Positions 16,830-24,261 of a stretch of DNA of 64,000 bases are shown piece after piece. Location: assembly GCA_947589425.1 (NCBI GenBank), contig CANQAV010000007.1, positions 1 through 64,000 of the forward strand, read 5' to 3'. The stretch comes from Candidatus Gastranaerophilales bacterium (GTDB taxonomy: Bacteria > Cyanobacteriota > Vampirovibrionia > Gastranaerophilales > Gastranaerophilaceae). A program made the translations under genes and the position numbers. The first letter of the stretch is position 1. Every line of letters starts with the position of its first letter. The notes under the pieces were generated by a model, which had not been told where the DNA came from, did no database searches, and saw nothing but the letters and a program-made list of their open reading frames with translations.

Positions 16830-18131
16830 ATGAAAAACAAATTAATTCTTTTTTGGCTTATTATGGCTCTTGTTGCAGGAAGTATATTCGTTCTCTATAA
16901 AAAACCTGCAAGCCTTGGCTTAGACCTTGTCGGAGGTTCAAGGCTGATGCTTGAAGCTCAAACATCAGACTCTGTTCCAAAAATCACTCCTGAAATCATG
17001 GACAGCTTACAATATGCAATTGAAAACAGGGTTAATGCCCTTGGTGTAGGAGAAACGGTTGTACAAAAAGTAGGCACAAAAAGATTATTAATTGAAATAC
17101 CTAATATTACAGATACCGCTAAAGCAAAAGAATTTATCGGTCAAACAGCACAATTAGAATTTAAAAGACCAAAACCGATGCCTGACGGCTCAATAGAGTG
17201 GGAATCAACAGGATTAACCGGTAAAGACCTTAAAAAATCACTGGTTGGCTCTGCTCCCGTTACGGGCGAATGGATAGTTGAACTTGAATTTAATTTGGAA
17301 GGTGCTCAAAAATTCTCTGATTTGACAAAAGAATTAACAGGGAAGCAAATGGCAATATTCTTTAATAACCAATTGCAGTCAGCTCCTCGTGTAAACGAAC
17401 AGATAACGGGCGGAAAAGCTCAAATCACGGGTGATTATACGTATGAAAATGCAAAAGAAATGGTTGACCTTTTAAACGCCGGCGCACTGCCCGTTGGTGC
17501 CGAAGTAATACAGGAAGAATCAGTTGGTCCGACACTCGGCGCAGACAGTATAAATAAATCCAAAGTCGCAGGTATCGTAGGTATTGCCCTTGTTATGATA
17601 TTTATGATTATATACTACAGGGTTTTAGGTTTAATTTCCTGCTTTGCCTTAGCAATTTATGCAATTATAAACTTTGCAATATATAAAATAGTCCCCGTAA
17701 CACTTACGTTAACGGGTATTGCAGGTTTCATTCTTTCTATAGGTATGGCGATAGATGCCAACATATTGATTTTTGAAAGAACAAAAGAAGAATTAAAAAT
17801 GGGTCGAAGCTTATATACTGCAATAAATTCAGGTTTTGAAAGAGCATTTACAAGCATATTTGACTCAAACGTATCAACAATTATGACATGCTTAATACTC
17901 TATCATTTCGGAGCTTCAATGGTTAAAGGCTTCGCACTTACCCTGACAATCGGTGTATGTCTTTCAATGTTCAGCGCAATTACCGTTACAAAGAACTTCA
18001 TGCACTTAATTTTCGGAACAAGCGAATTAAAATATCCTCAATTATTCGGCTTGAAGAAAGAAGATATTGAAAATGCTTATGTTGCAACCGAAACAAAACG
18101 TGAAAAAGCAAAATTCGGTGTACTTGACTAA
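16830..18131 (+). CDS. secD: Protein translocase subunit SecD
   Basis: Inner-membrane component that uses the proton-motive force to drive late steps of Sec export. It is 433 aa from the ATG at 16830, which has TTGAGGAT immediately upstream; that TTG is not the start. One N-terminal membrane segment, the LGLDLVGGSRLMLEA motif, the periplasmic P1 region (about 35-255) and five C-terminal segments including GFILSIGMAIDANILIFERTKEE identify SecD. It is followed after 20 bases by secF. The sequence is of normal length and shows no oddities. Confidence 0.96.
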   Translation: MKNKLILFWLIMALVAGSIFVLYKKPASLGLDLVGGSRLMLEAQTSDSVPKITPEIMDSLQYAIENRVNALGVGETVVQKVGTKRLLIEIPNITDTAKAKEFIGQTAQLEFKRPKPMPDGSIEWESTGLTGKDLKKSLVGSAPVTGEWIVELEFNLEGAQKFSDLTKELTGKQMAIFFNNQLQSAPRVNEQITGGKAQITGDYTYENAKEMVDLLNAGALPVGAEVIQEESVGPTLGADSINKSKVAGIVGIALVMIFMIIYYRVLGLISCFALAIYAIINFAIYKIVPVTLTLTGIAGFILSIGMAIDANILIFERTKEELKMGRSLYTAINSGFERAFTSIFDSNVSTIMTCLILYHFGASMVKGFALTLTIGVCLSMFSAITVTKNFMHLIFGTSELKYPQLFGLKKEDIENAYVATETKREKAKFGVLD

Positions 18132-18151
18132 TTATTCGGGAGAAATTATAA

Positions 18152-19126
18152 ATGGCTAACACAAACCTTATAAAAGATAAATACAAACTTGATATTATAA
18201 AATACAGATACTTTTGGCTTGCATTTACGGGCATATTGTTAATACCCTGTATAGCAGCAATCATATATCTTGCAGTTACACAGCCAAACCATGCTCCCTT
18301 AAAATTAGGCATTGATTTTACGGGCGGAACAATTTTGCAATACAGTGTGGATAAAAAGATTACAACGGATGATATATCAAAAATAAGAACATCTCTTGAA
18401 AAAACAGGAATTAAAAATCCGGTTATCCAAACAACCATGACATCATCAAATAAAGATGCCGAAGTAAAAAATCTTGTTTCAATAAGGACAATATTTTTAG
18501 GCGAAGATAAAGATAAAACAGCTCAAATTACCGATGCAATCTCAAAAGATTATCAAGGTGCGGAACTTGTTCAGGTTAATTCGGTAGGTCCCACTTTGGG
18601 AAGCGAACTGTTAAAAAATACTTTGATTGCGCTTATTCTTGCATTTATTTTGATGGTTATATATATCTCATTCAGATTTCAGGTTGAATATGGCTGGATT
18701 GCGCTATATACACTTGTTCAGGGAAGTATCTTCCTAATCGGAATATTTGCAATTCGGGGAATTTTCTTTGATACAACGGTAGACAGCTTGTTTATAACGG
18801 CAGTGTTAACGGTTATTGGTTATTCCATTAACGACACAATTGTTGTATTCGACAGAATAAGAGAAAATATGAGATTTCTTGCAAAAAAATATTCATCAAA
18901 TGAAATAATAAATGCATCAATCAACCAAACCCTGCCCCGTTCCATTAATACTTCATTAACCACATTATTCACCCTTATGGCGCTTTATTTATTCGGCGGC
19001 TCAACAATTAAAGACTTTGTTCTTGCAATTATAATCGGTGTTATAGTTGGTACATATTCATCAATATTTGTTGCGGGCACAGTTCTATCAATCGTAAAAG
19101 AAAAATTGGCAAAGAAAAATGCATAA
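18152..19126 (+). CDS. secF: Protein translocase subunit SecF
   Basis: Partner of SecD, 324 aa, with GGGAGAAA before its ATG. Visible markers are the GIDFTGGTILQYS motif in the first periplasmic loop, the QVNSVGPTLGSELLKN segment, and YSINDTIVVFDRIRENMR followed by the R-S-I-N-T-S-L-T-T block. Six membrane segments are apparent. The last eight bases overlap the downstream XRE-zinc-ribbon gene, so all three genes form one operon. Confidence 0.96.
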   Translation: MANTNLIKDKYKLDIIKYRYFWLAFTGILLIPCIAAIIYLAVTQPNHAPLKLGIDFTGGTILQYSVDKKITTDDISKIRTSLEKTGIKNPVIQTTMTSSNKDAEVKNLVSIRTIFLGEDKDKTAQITDAISKDYQGAELVQVNSVGPTLGSELLKNTLIALILAFILMVIYISFRFQVEYGWIALYTLVQGSIFLIGIFAIRGIFFDTTVDSLFITAVLTVIGYSINDTIVVFDRIRENMRFLAKKYSSNEIINASINQTLPRSINTSLTTLFTLMALYLFGGSTIKDFVLAIIIGVIVGTYSSIFVAGTVLSIVKEKLAKKNA

Positions 19127-19544
19127 CAATATTTCTCTTGCACAATATATTGCTCAAAACAGAGAAAAACAAGGTTTAACACAGCAAGAGCTTTCGCAAA
19201 AGGCTAATATTAAGCTTGAAGATATACAATCAATCGAATTAGGGCTTGATTTATTTTTAGCGCCCACAATAAGGCAAAAACTCGCAAGGGCGCTGAAACT
19301 CGAAAACAAAGAAATAAAAAAATACGAAAAAAAATCAGACATGGATAATAACAAAGCTCTAATTATGGATAACATAAGAGAAGCAATTCTTCTTAATTAC
19401 AATAAGCCCGATTTTGTTATAAATTGCCCTAATTGCGGTGAAAAATTAATTACAAGAGTTGCAAAGCTATATGATCTTGAAGGTGCTTTAGTTTTGCGCC
19501 CTAAGGCACGCTGTCCTAAATGTCCCTTCCAATTGATTGATTAA
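19119..19544 (+). CDS. XRE-type helix-turn-helix protein with C-terminal zinc ribbon
   Basis: A 141-aa protein. Residues 7-65 form a Cro/C1-type helix-turn-helix (REKQGLTQQELSQKANIKLEDIQSIE). The C-terminal 40 residues carry two CX2C pairs (CPNCGEKL and CPKCPFQL) that would form a zinc ribbon. Its start overlaps the secF stop by eight bases, so it is translated with the Sec accessory genes, perhaps as a regulator reporting on export or envelope state; that link is inference. Its 3' end overlaps the convergent GGDEF gene by four bases. Confidence 0.8.
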   Translation: MHNNISLAQYIAQNREKQGLTQQELSQKANIKLEDIQSIELGLDLFLAPTIRQKLARALKLENKEIKKYEKKSDMDNNKALIMDNIREAILLNYNKPDFVINCPNCGEKLITRVAKLYDLEGALVLRPKARCPKCPFQLID

Positions 19545-21328
19545 ACTTCAAAAACTACCTGATTTCTTCCGGATTCTTTTGCTTTATAAAGACATTTGTC
19601 ACTGTAAGCAATTAAATCTTGAGGAGTTTCACCGTCAGCACCAACCGAAGCCACCCCGACACTTATAGTAACATTAACTTTTTCGCCGTTTGCAAGAATA
19701 AATTTATTGTTTCTTACGGCAAGACATATTTTATTCGCAGTCGTTATTGCATCTTGTTTATTTGTATGAGTTAAAATAACAGCCATTTCTTCACCGCCAT
19801 ATCTGCATGCAATATCCGATGTTCTTGAATTTTTCTTTAAAATATTTGCCACTTGTTTTAAAACACAATCGCCTGATTGATGACCGTATGTATCATTAAA
19901 CTTTTTAAAGAAATCAATATCAATTAAAATCAGGGAAAATTGATTGCCGTATCTTTTATAGCTGTTCACATTTATAATCATCTGCTCTTGAAAATATCTG
20001 TGATTATAAAGCTGTGTCAAGCCGTCCGTTACTGCAAGTTTATAAGTTTGTTCATAATCTTTTGATTTCAATATATATTTCTCGCAATAGACAAGCACAA
20101 AGGTTGTAATCATGGCAAAATATGGAGTTACAACATCCAGCCAAAGATTAAGCTTTAGCATTAAATATGTTGATGCTAATCCCCAAAATGCAAGCATTGC
20201 AACTAATACAAGCATGGTTTTAGGGACCGATTGAATTTTAAGCACCCAATATCCCGTTAAAACTGCCAGTATTATTGCAATCAAAAAATTTATTTTTGCA
20301 GAAACCTTTTTTATAAAATCATTTTGAAGAATATTGTTTAAAAATGTTGCATGAAGCTCAATCCCTGACATATTAGATTCAACAGGCGTGCTTTTTATAT
20401 CGGATAAACTTGTTGCCGTTGTTCCTATATAAATAATTTTATTTTCGAAATTTTCTTTTAAGAATTTCATATCGTCGGTTTTATATGCTTTAATTGCCTG
20501 CCAAAGCGGAATATGTTTATATGTACCTGATTTGCCGTACCAGTTTAAAATTGCCCTTTGGGTATTGTCAAGAGGGATTGAATGACTGTCGTCAATTATA
20601 ATAGTATTATTTTTAATCGTTATAGAATCTCTGTTTAGTAAATCAAGCGCAACCTTTAAAGATAAATTCGGATAATATTTATTTTTATACCTGAAAACAG
20701 GGGTCATATCCCTTAAGATTCCGTCTTCATCTCTTGTAACGTTAATAACACCCACATTATCAGTAACATCGGTCAATTCAGGCATTATTGTCCTTGAATT
20801 AATAAAAGAAATATATTCATTATCCAAAAGTGCGCCTTGATTAATTTTAAGAGCAAATTTATCGTCAAGTTCGGCAGATTTTCTTATTTCATCCGAATAA
20901 TTATCAAAATTCATTGATAAATATACATTATTAAACTTTTTTACCGAATTAACAAGCGCCAAATCTGATTCTTTATCACTAAAGTTTGATTTAATAAAAA
21001 GCATATCAAAAATTATGTTTTTCGGATTAACTTTTTCAATATTTTCAATGCAATCACTCCACACTTTTCTTGAAATCGGCCAAGCACCGTATTTATCCAT
21101 AATATATTCATAAGTAGCATCATCAACGGACAAAATCACAATGTCTTGAGAAGGGTTTTTATATTTTGAAACAATTGTTTGTCTTAAATCAAATGAAGCA
21201 TTTTCGATATTTAATACAAAATCTCTGAAACGAGAAGAATGTCCCGAATAAAACAAAACACCGCATATAAGTATAATAATAAAACCATATATTAAATATG
21301 AAAAATTACGTAATTGTTTTTCGGTCAT
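19541..21328 (-). CDS. CHASE2-domain diguanylate cyclase
   Basis: A 595-aa membrane sensor. The ATG at 21328 is chosen because AAGGAAG lies four bases upstream; a TTG nine codons earlier would precede that site. One N-terminal membrane segment leads to a periplasmic CHASE2 domain (about 30-330: DIVILSVDDATYE, WPISRKVWSD, KIIYIGTTATSLSD), then three membrane segments and a C-terminal GGDEF domain from about 425. The active-site loop reads GGEEM rather than GGDEF/GGEEF, and an RxxD inhibitory site (RTSD) lies five residues before it, so c-di-GMP synthesis with product feedback is likely. It follows a 62-aa gene by one base. Confidence 0.9.
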   Translation of the reverse strand: MTEKQLRNFSYLIYGFIIILICGVLFYSGHSSRFRDFVLNIENASFDLRQTIVSKYKNPSQDIVILSVDDATYEYIMDKYGAWPISRKVWSDCIENIEKVNPKNIIFDMLFIKSNFSDKESDLALVNSVKKFNNVYLSMNFDNYSDEIRKSAELDDKFALKINQGALLDNEYISFINSRTIMPELTDVTDNVGVINVTRDEDGILRDMTPVFRYKNKYYPNLSLKVALDLLNRDSITIKNNTIIIDDSHSIPLDNTQRAILNWYGKSGTYKHIPLWQAIKAYKTDDMKFLKENFENKIIYIGTTATSLSDIKSTPVESNMSGIELHATFLNNILQNDFIKKVSAKINFLIAIILAVLTGYWVLKIQSVPKTMLVLVAMLAFWGLASTYLMLKLNLWLDVVTPYFAMITTFVLVYCEKYILKSKDYEQTYKLAVTDGLTQLYNHRYFQEQMIINVNSYKRYGNQFSLILIDIDFFKKFNDTYGHQSGDCVLKQVANILKKNSRTSDIACRYGGEEMAVILTHTNKQDAITTANKICLAVRNNKFILANGEKVNVTISVGVASVGADGETPQDLIAYSDKCLYKAKESGRNQVVFEV

Positions 21329-21329
21329 T

Positions 21330-21518
21330 TTACTTCCTTGATTGTATGTTTTCAAATCTTAATTCGTCTATTATCTGATAAATTGGATTTTCATTTTTGA
21401 ATTTAAGTCTAATTCCCAACTTGCGTATCAAATCAATAAGCTCACAATTTTTTTCAGGCTCATTATTTGCATCGGAAATAAATTTTAACAAATATTTTTC
21501 GTTTAGGCTGAAACTCAT
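21330..21518 (-). CDS. Small protein of unknown function upstream of the diguanylate cyclase
   Basis: A 62-aa acidic/basic mixed protein without membrane segment or recognised domain (MSFSLNEKYLLKFISDANNE...). Its TAA is followed after one base by the ATG of the CHASE2-GGDEF gene, and the cyclase Shine-Dalgarno lies inside its last codons, so the two are translationally coupled. It may modulate the cyclase; this is position-based inference only. Confidence 0.6.
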   Translation of the reverse strand: MSFSLNEKYLLKFISDANNEPEKNCELIDLIRKLGIRLKFKNENPIYQIIDELRFENIQSRK

Positions 21519-21604
21519 AATTAAATTCTCTGATATATAGAATTTAATTAAATCAACCGTAAGAATAATTTAGCTTAACATTTCGTAATATAAATAATGT
21601 ATTT

Positions 21605-22888
21605 TTACAAATCCGAAATAACGATTGTTAAATCTCTGCCCGTTCTGTTAACGCCGATAGGGTCGTATATTGTATGTTTGTCTTTAATCATCGGAATTGA
21701 TTTTTTAAGTTCCGTTATAACATCATCGGATACATCAAGATTGTGTATTGCAATATAATCCTTTGAAACCGTATCAACAGAGCGCATTTTGACCTCTACC
21801 CCTCTCTGTTCCAGCTCTTCACGAAGCATATTTGCTCTTTTTTCTTTGGAGTTCGGGTACAAAATACCGACCGACAATTCAATCGAATTTGAATTAGTTT
21901 TATTTCTATATACCATTTTGTTGATTAGTTCCTGGGTTTTGTCGGGGTCAATAATCCAATAACTTATAACCCCTTTGGTTGAAGGAGCGCCGGGAATTGT
22001 TGCAACTTGAACTGTTGATATATCTATATTTTTTGCAACTCCCGCATATCTTGCAAGATCATAGCCCGACATGTCCGTTTGAATATAATCAGGCATAATT
22101 TTTAACAATTCGGGCAATTTAGCAATTACGGAAGGATCTTTCAACCTTTCAAGAAGTGCGCTAAAAAACCATTGTTGACGTCTGATACGGCCTATATCAC
22201 CGTATGAATCATGACGAAATCTCAAATAGCCTTCCGTTTCTTTCCCTGTGAGAATTTGATTTCCTTGTTTTAAATTAATATGAAGATTTGCGCTGTTATC
22301 ATCATATTTCATGTTTTTTTCTATATATATGGGCAATCCGCCAAGGGTGTCAATCATCTTTACTACGCCGGTATTTGATATGGCGAGATAATTGTGAATT
22401 TTAACACCGAATGTTTCTTCAACCGTTTTAACCGCAAGTTTTGCACCGCCAAAAGCAAATGCATGGTTTATTTTATCCGCTTTGTCTTTGCCTGCAATAT
22501 AAACCTTTGAGTCTCTCGGGATTGAAATTACGTTAACATTTTTACCGTAAGGAGCAATACTTATCAAAAGCATTGTATCCGACCTGTTGCCTTCAAAAGG
22601 ATGTTTTGCATTTTGAGCCACATCCACACCCATAAGAAGAATATTTTGTCTTTTTGGCGAAAAATTAAATTCAATCGGAGCATGACCAATACTGTCCGAA
22701 ATCGGTTTAAGCGCAAAATTATTTTGATTATTTAAATAATAAACCAAAGCTCCCGCTATGAGTAAAAGAAAAATAAAGAAACCGAAAAAGTTGTTATTCT
22801 TCTTGGAAGGTCTTCTTTTTCTGTATTGCGGTCTATAGTGTTGATATGCTCTATTAGTATACATTCTTTCTTCAAGACTTAAATTCAT
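21605..22888 (-). CDS. LytR-CpsA-Psr (LCP) family glycopolymer transferase
   Basis: A 427-aa protein with a basic cytoplasmic head, a membrane anchor at about residues 32-50, an LCP catalytic domain (about 80-260) and a C-terminal LytR_C-type domain (about 330-425). LCP hallmarks include NILLMGVD, GNRSDTMLLIS, SIPRDSKVYI and the R-F-R-H-D-x-x-G-D-I-G-R block. LCP enzymes attach undecaprenyl-linked glycopolymers to peptidoglycan or other acceptors outside the membrane; the polymer here is unknown. It is a single-gene unit with a TATAAT about 28 bases upstream and no evident Shine-Dalgarno. Confidence 0.93.
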   Translation of the reverse strand: MNLSLEERMYTNRAYQHYRPQYRKRRPSKKNNNFFGFFIFLLLIAGALVYYLNNQNNFALKPISDSIGHAPIEFNFSPKRQNILLMGVDVAQNAKHPFEGNRSDTMLLISIAPYGKNVNVISIPRDSKVYIAGKDKADKINHAFAFGGAKLAVKTVEETFGVKIHNYLAISNTGVVKMIDTLGGLPIYIEKNMKYDDNSANLHINLKQGNQILTGKETEGYLRFRHDSYGDIGRIRRQQWFFSALLERLKDPSVIAKLPELLKIMPDYIQTDMSGYDLARYAGVAKNIDISTVQVATIPGAPSTKGVISYWIIDPDKTQELINKMVYRNKTNSNSIELSVGILYPNSKEKRANMLREELEQRGVEVKMRSVDTVSKDYIAIHNLDVSDDVITELKKSIPMIKDKHTIYDPIGVNRTGRDLTIVISDL

Positions 22889-22997
22889 ATTATTACCGTT
22901 TATTTCAACATGGCTATTATACTACATAAAAATAACAGAAAAATATTTTTTTTCACCCATACACAAATATTAAATTTTAGTGTATTATTCTATTATA

Positions 22998-23582
22998 ATG
23001 AAATACTGCATCAACATTTTATTTTGTATTGTTTTTTTTATGTTTTTTGCCGTAAATACTGTCTTTGCGCAAAATTCATCCGTTAAAGATTTAAAACAAA
23101 AAGCTTATGCTTTATATGCAACACAAAACTACAAAGAAGCGGGCGAAATCTTAGAAAACCTGCCTCCCGAAGAAATGAACGAAGAAGTCCTTCTTTTGAT
23201 GGCAAATATTGCGCAGGAAACCCAAAATGACAATGTTGCAATTCAAAATCTGAACAAAGCGCTTGATATCAACTATTCATATTACAAGGCATATTATAAC
23301 TTAGGATGCATTTTTGCAAAGAAAAAGTCCTATCTTCTGGCATCAAACAATTTTGAACTTGCAATTAAATATAATAAAACTTTTTCTCCCTCTTATTATA
23401 ATCTTGCATGCTGTCAGATGAAATTAAGAAACTATGAATCAGCTAAGAAAAATTTAATCAAAGCAATTGAGCTTGATAATACAAATAAAGACTATTACTA
23501 TAATTTAGCTTATTGTTATAAAGAATTAAACAACCCCAAACAAGCAAAAAAAATTCTTGAAATATACAACAAAATGAGCTGA
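22998..23582 (+). CDS. Secreted/periplasmic TPR protein
   Basis: A 194-aa protein from the ATG at 22998, chosen because it gives a clean signal peptide ending ...VNTVFAQ; an in-frame GTG lies at 22980. The mature part is four to five tetratricopeptide repeats (for example YYKAYYNLGCIFAKKKSYLLA and FSPSYYNLACCQMKLRNYESA). TPRs mediate protein-protein contacts; no partner is evident. There is no Shine-Dalgarno, and AT-rich -10-like sequences lie directly upstream, so a leaderless or very short-leader mRNA is possible. Confidence 0.82.
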   Translation: MKYCINILFCIVFFMFFAVNTVFAQNSSVKDLKQKAYALYATQNYKEAGEILENLPPEEMNEEVLLLMANIAQETQNDNVAIQNLNKALDINYSYYKAYYNLGCIFAKKKSYLLASNNFELAIKYNKTFSPSYYNLACCQMKLRNYESAKKNLIKAIELDNTNKDYYYNLAYCYKELNNPKQAKKILEIYNKMS

Positions 23583-23595
23583 TTATACCAATTTA

Positions 23596-23624
23596 TTGAA
23601 AATTATTTAAGATTTATTTATACT
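23596..23624 (+). promoter_or_regulatory. Near-consensus promoter giving a leaderless start at 23632
   Basis: TTGAAA (23596-23601), a 17-bp spacer and TATACT (23619-23624) form a good sigma-70-type promoter. The -10 ends seven bases before the ATG at 23632, so the mRNA should begin at or beside the A of the start codon. Confidence 0.6.
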
Positions 23625-23631
23625 CAATATT

Positions 23632-24261
23632 ATGCAAAGTTACACAAGCAAAGAAAATTTTTTTATAGGAGTATCGCTTTCCAATTCCTCAAATTACGAT
23701 AGTTCAATTTGTGTTCTTAACAGAAACTCCGAAATTATCTTAATGGATAAATTTTATTTTGCATCAGATATTGACTATTTTTTTGAAAATTCGCCTTATG
23801 TTAAAAACTCGACAATAGCGGTAAGCGTGCCTTATGACAACAGATTGTTGGAAGGAAAGTGGAGAATACATTCAAAAAACTATAAAATACTCGGCGATTA
23901 TTTCAAAATCAACCGAGACGACTGGACAAACAGAATTTCAAAAAGATGCTGCGACACTTTTAAAAAATTGAAAGAAAAAGGTTTAAAAATAATCCGCTGT
24001 GATATAAATCAATTAAGAAGTTCTTACGGAATTTCATCTCATTATCTTTCAAGAACAAGTGTGGATTGCAAAAATCTTCAAATTTCACTTAAAATTAAAT
24101 ACGGCTTTGACAAACTGCCCGAAAACATGTTAAGTGCATCAAACCTCGAAGCTGTAATTTGCGCAATGTTTGCAGGCGAATATTCCAATAACATCCAAAC
24201 ATCAAAAATGTTTGAAATAGAAAAAATTCCCGTTCTTGCAAGAAGAATGGATATAAATTAA
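23632..24261 (+). CDS. Conserved-looking hypothetical protein, possibly DUF429/RNase H-like fold
   Basis: A 209-aa soluble protein. Its start (FFIGVSLSNSSNYDSSICVLNRNSEII) and the middle segment STIAVSVPYDNRLLEG resemble the alternating strands of ribonuclease-H-like domains such as DUF429 (a G-V-x-x-S strand, then a strand ending in a D-x-P-like turn). The similarity is weak and no catalytic set is demonstrable. It is read from its own near-consensus promoter without a leader, and ends in a four-base overlap with the convergent GH57 gene. Confidence 0.6.
   Translation: MQSYTSKENFFIGVSLSNSSNYDSSICVLNRNSEIILMDKFYFASDIDYFFENSPYVKNSTIAVSVPYDNRLLEGKWRIHSKNYKILGDYFKINRDDWTNRISKRCCDTFKKLKEKGLKIIRCDINQLRSSYGISSHYLSRTSVDCKNLQISLKIKYGFDKLPENMLSASNLEAVICAMFAGEYSNNIQTSKMFEIEKIPVLARRMDIN

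Noticed and set aside
17998..18438. 146-codon antisense frame across the secD/secF junction
   Set aside because: Covers two certain genes in the opposite direction and has no support as a protein.
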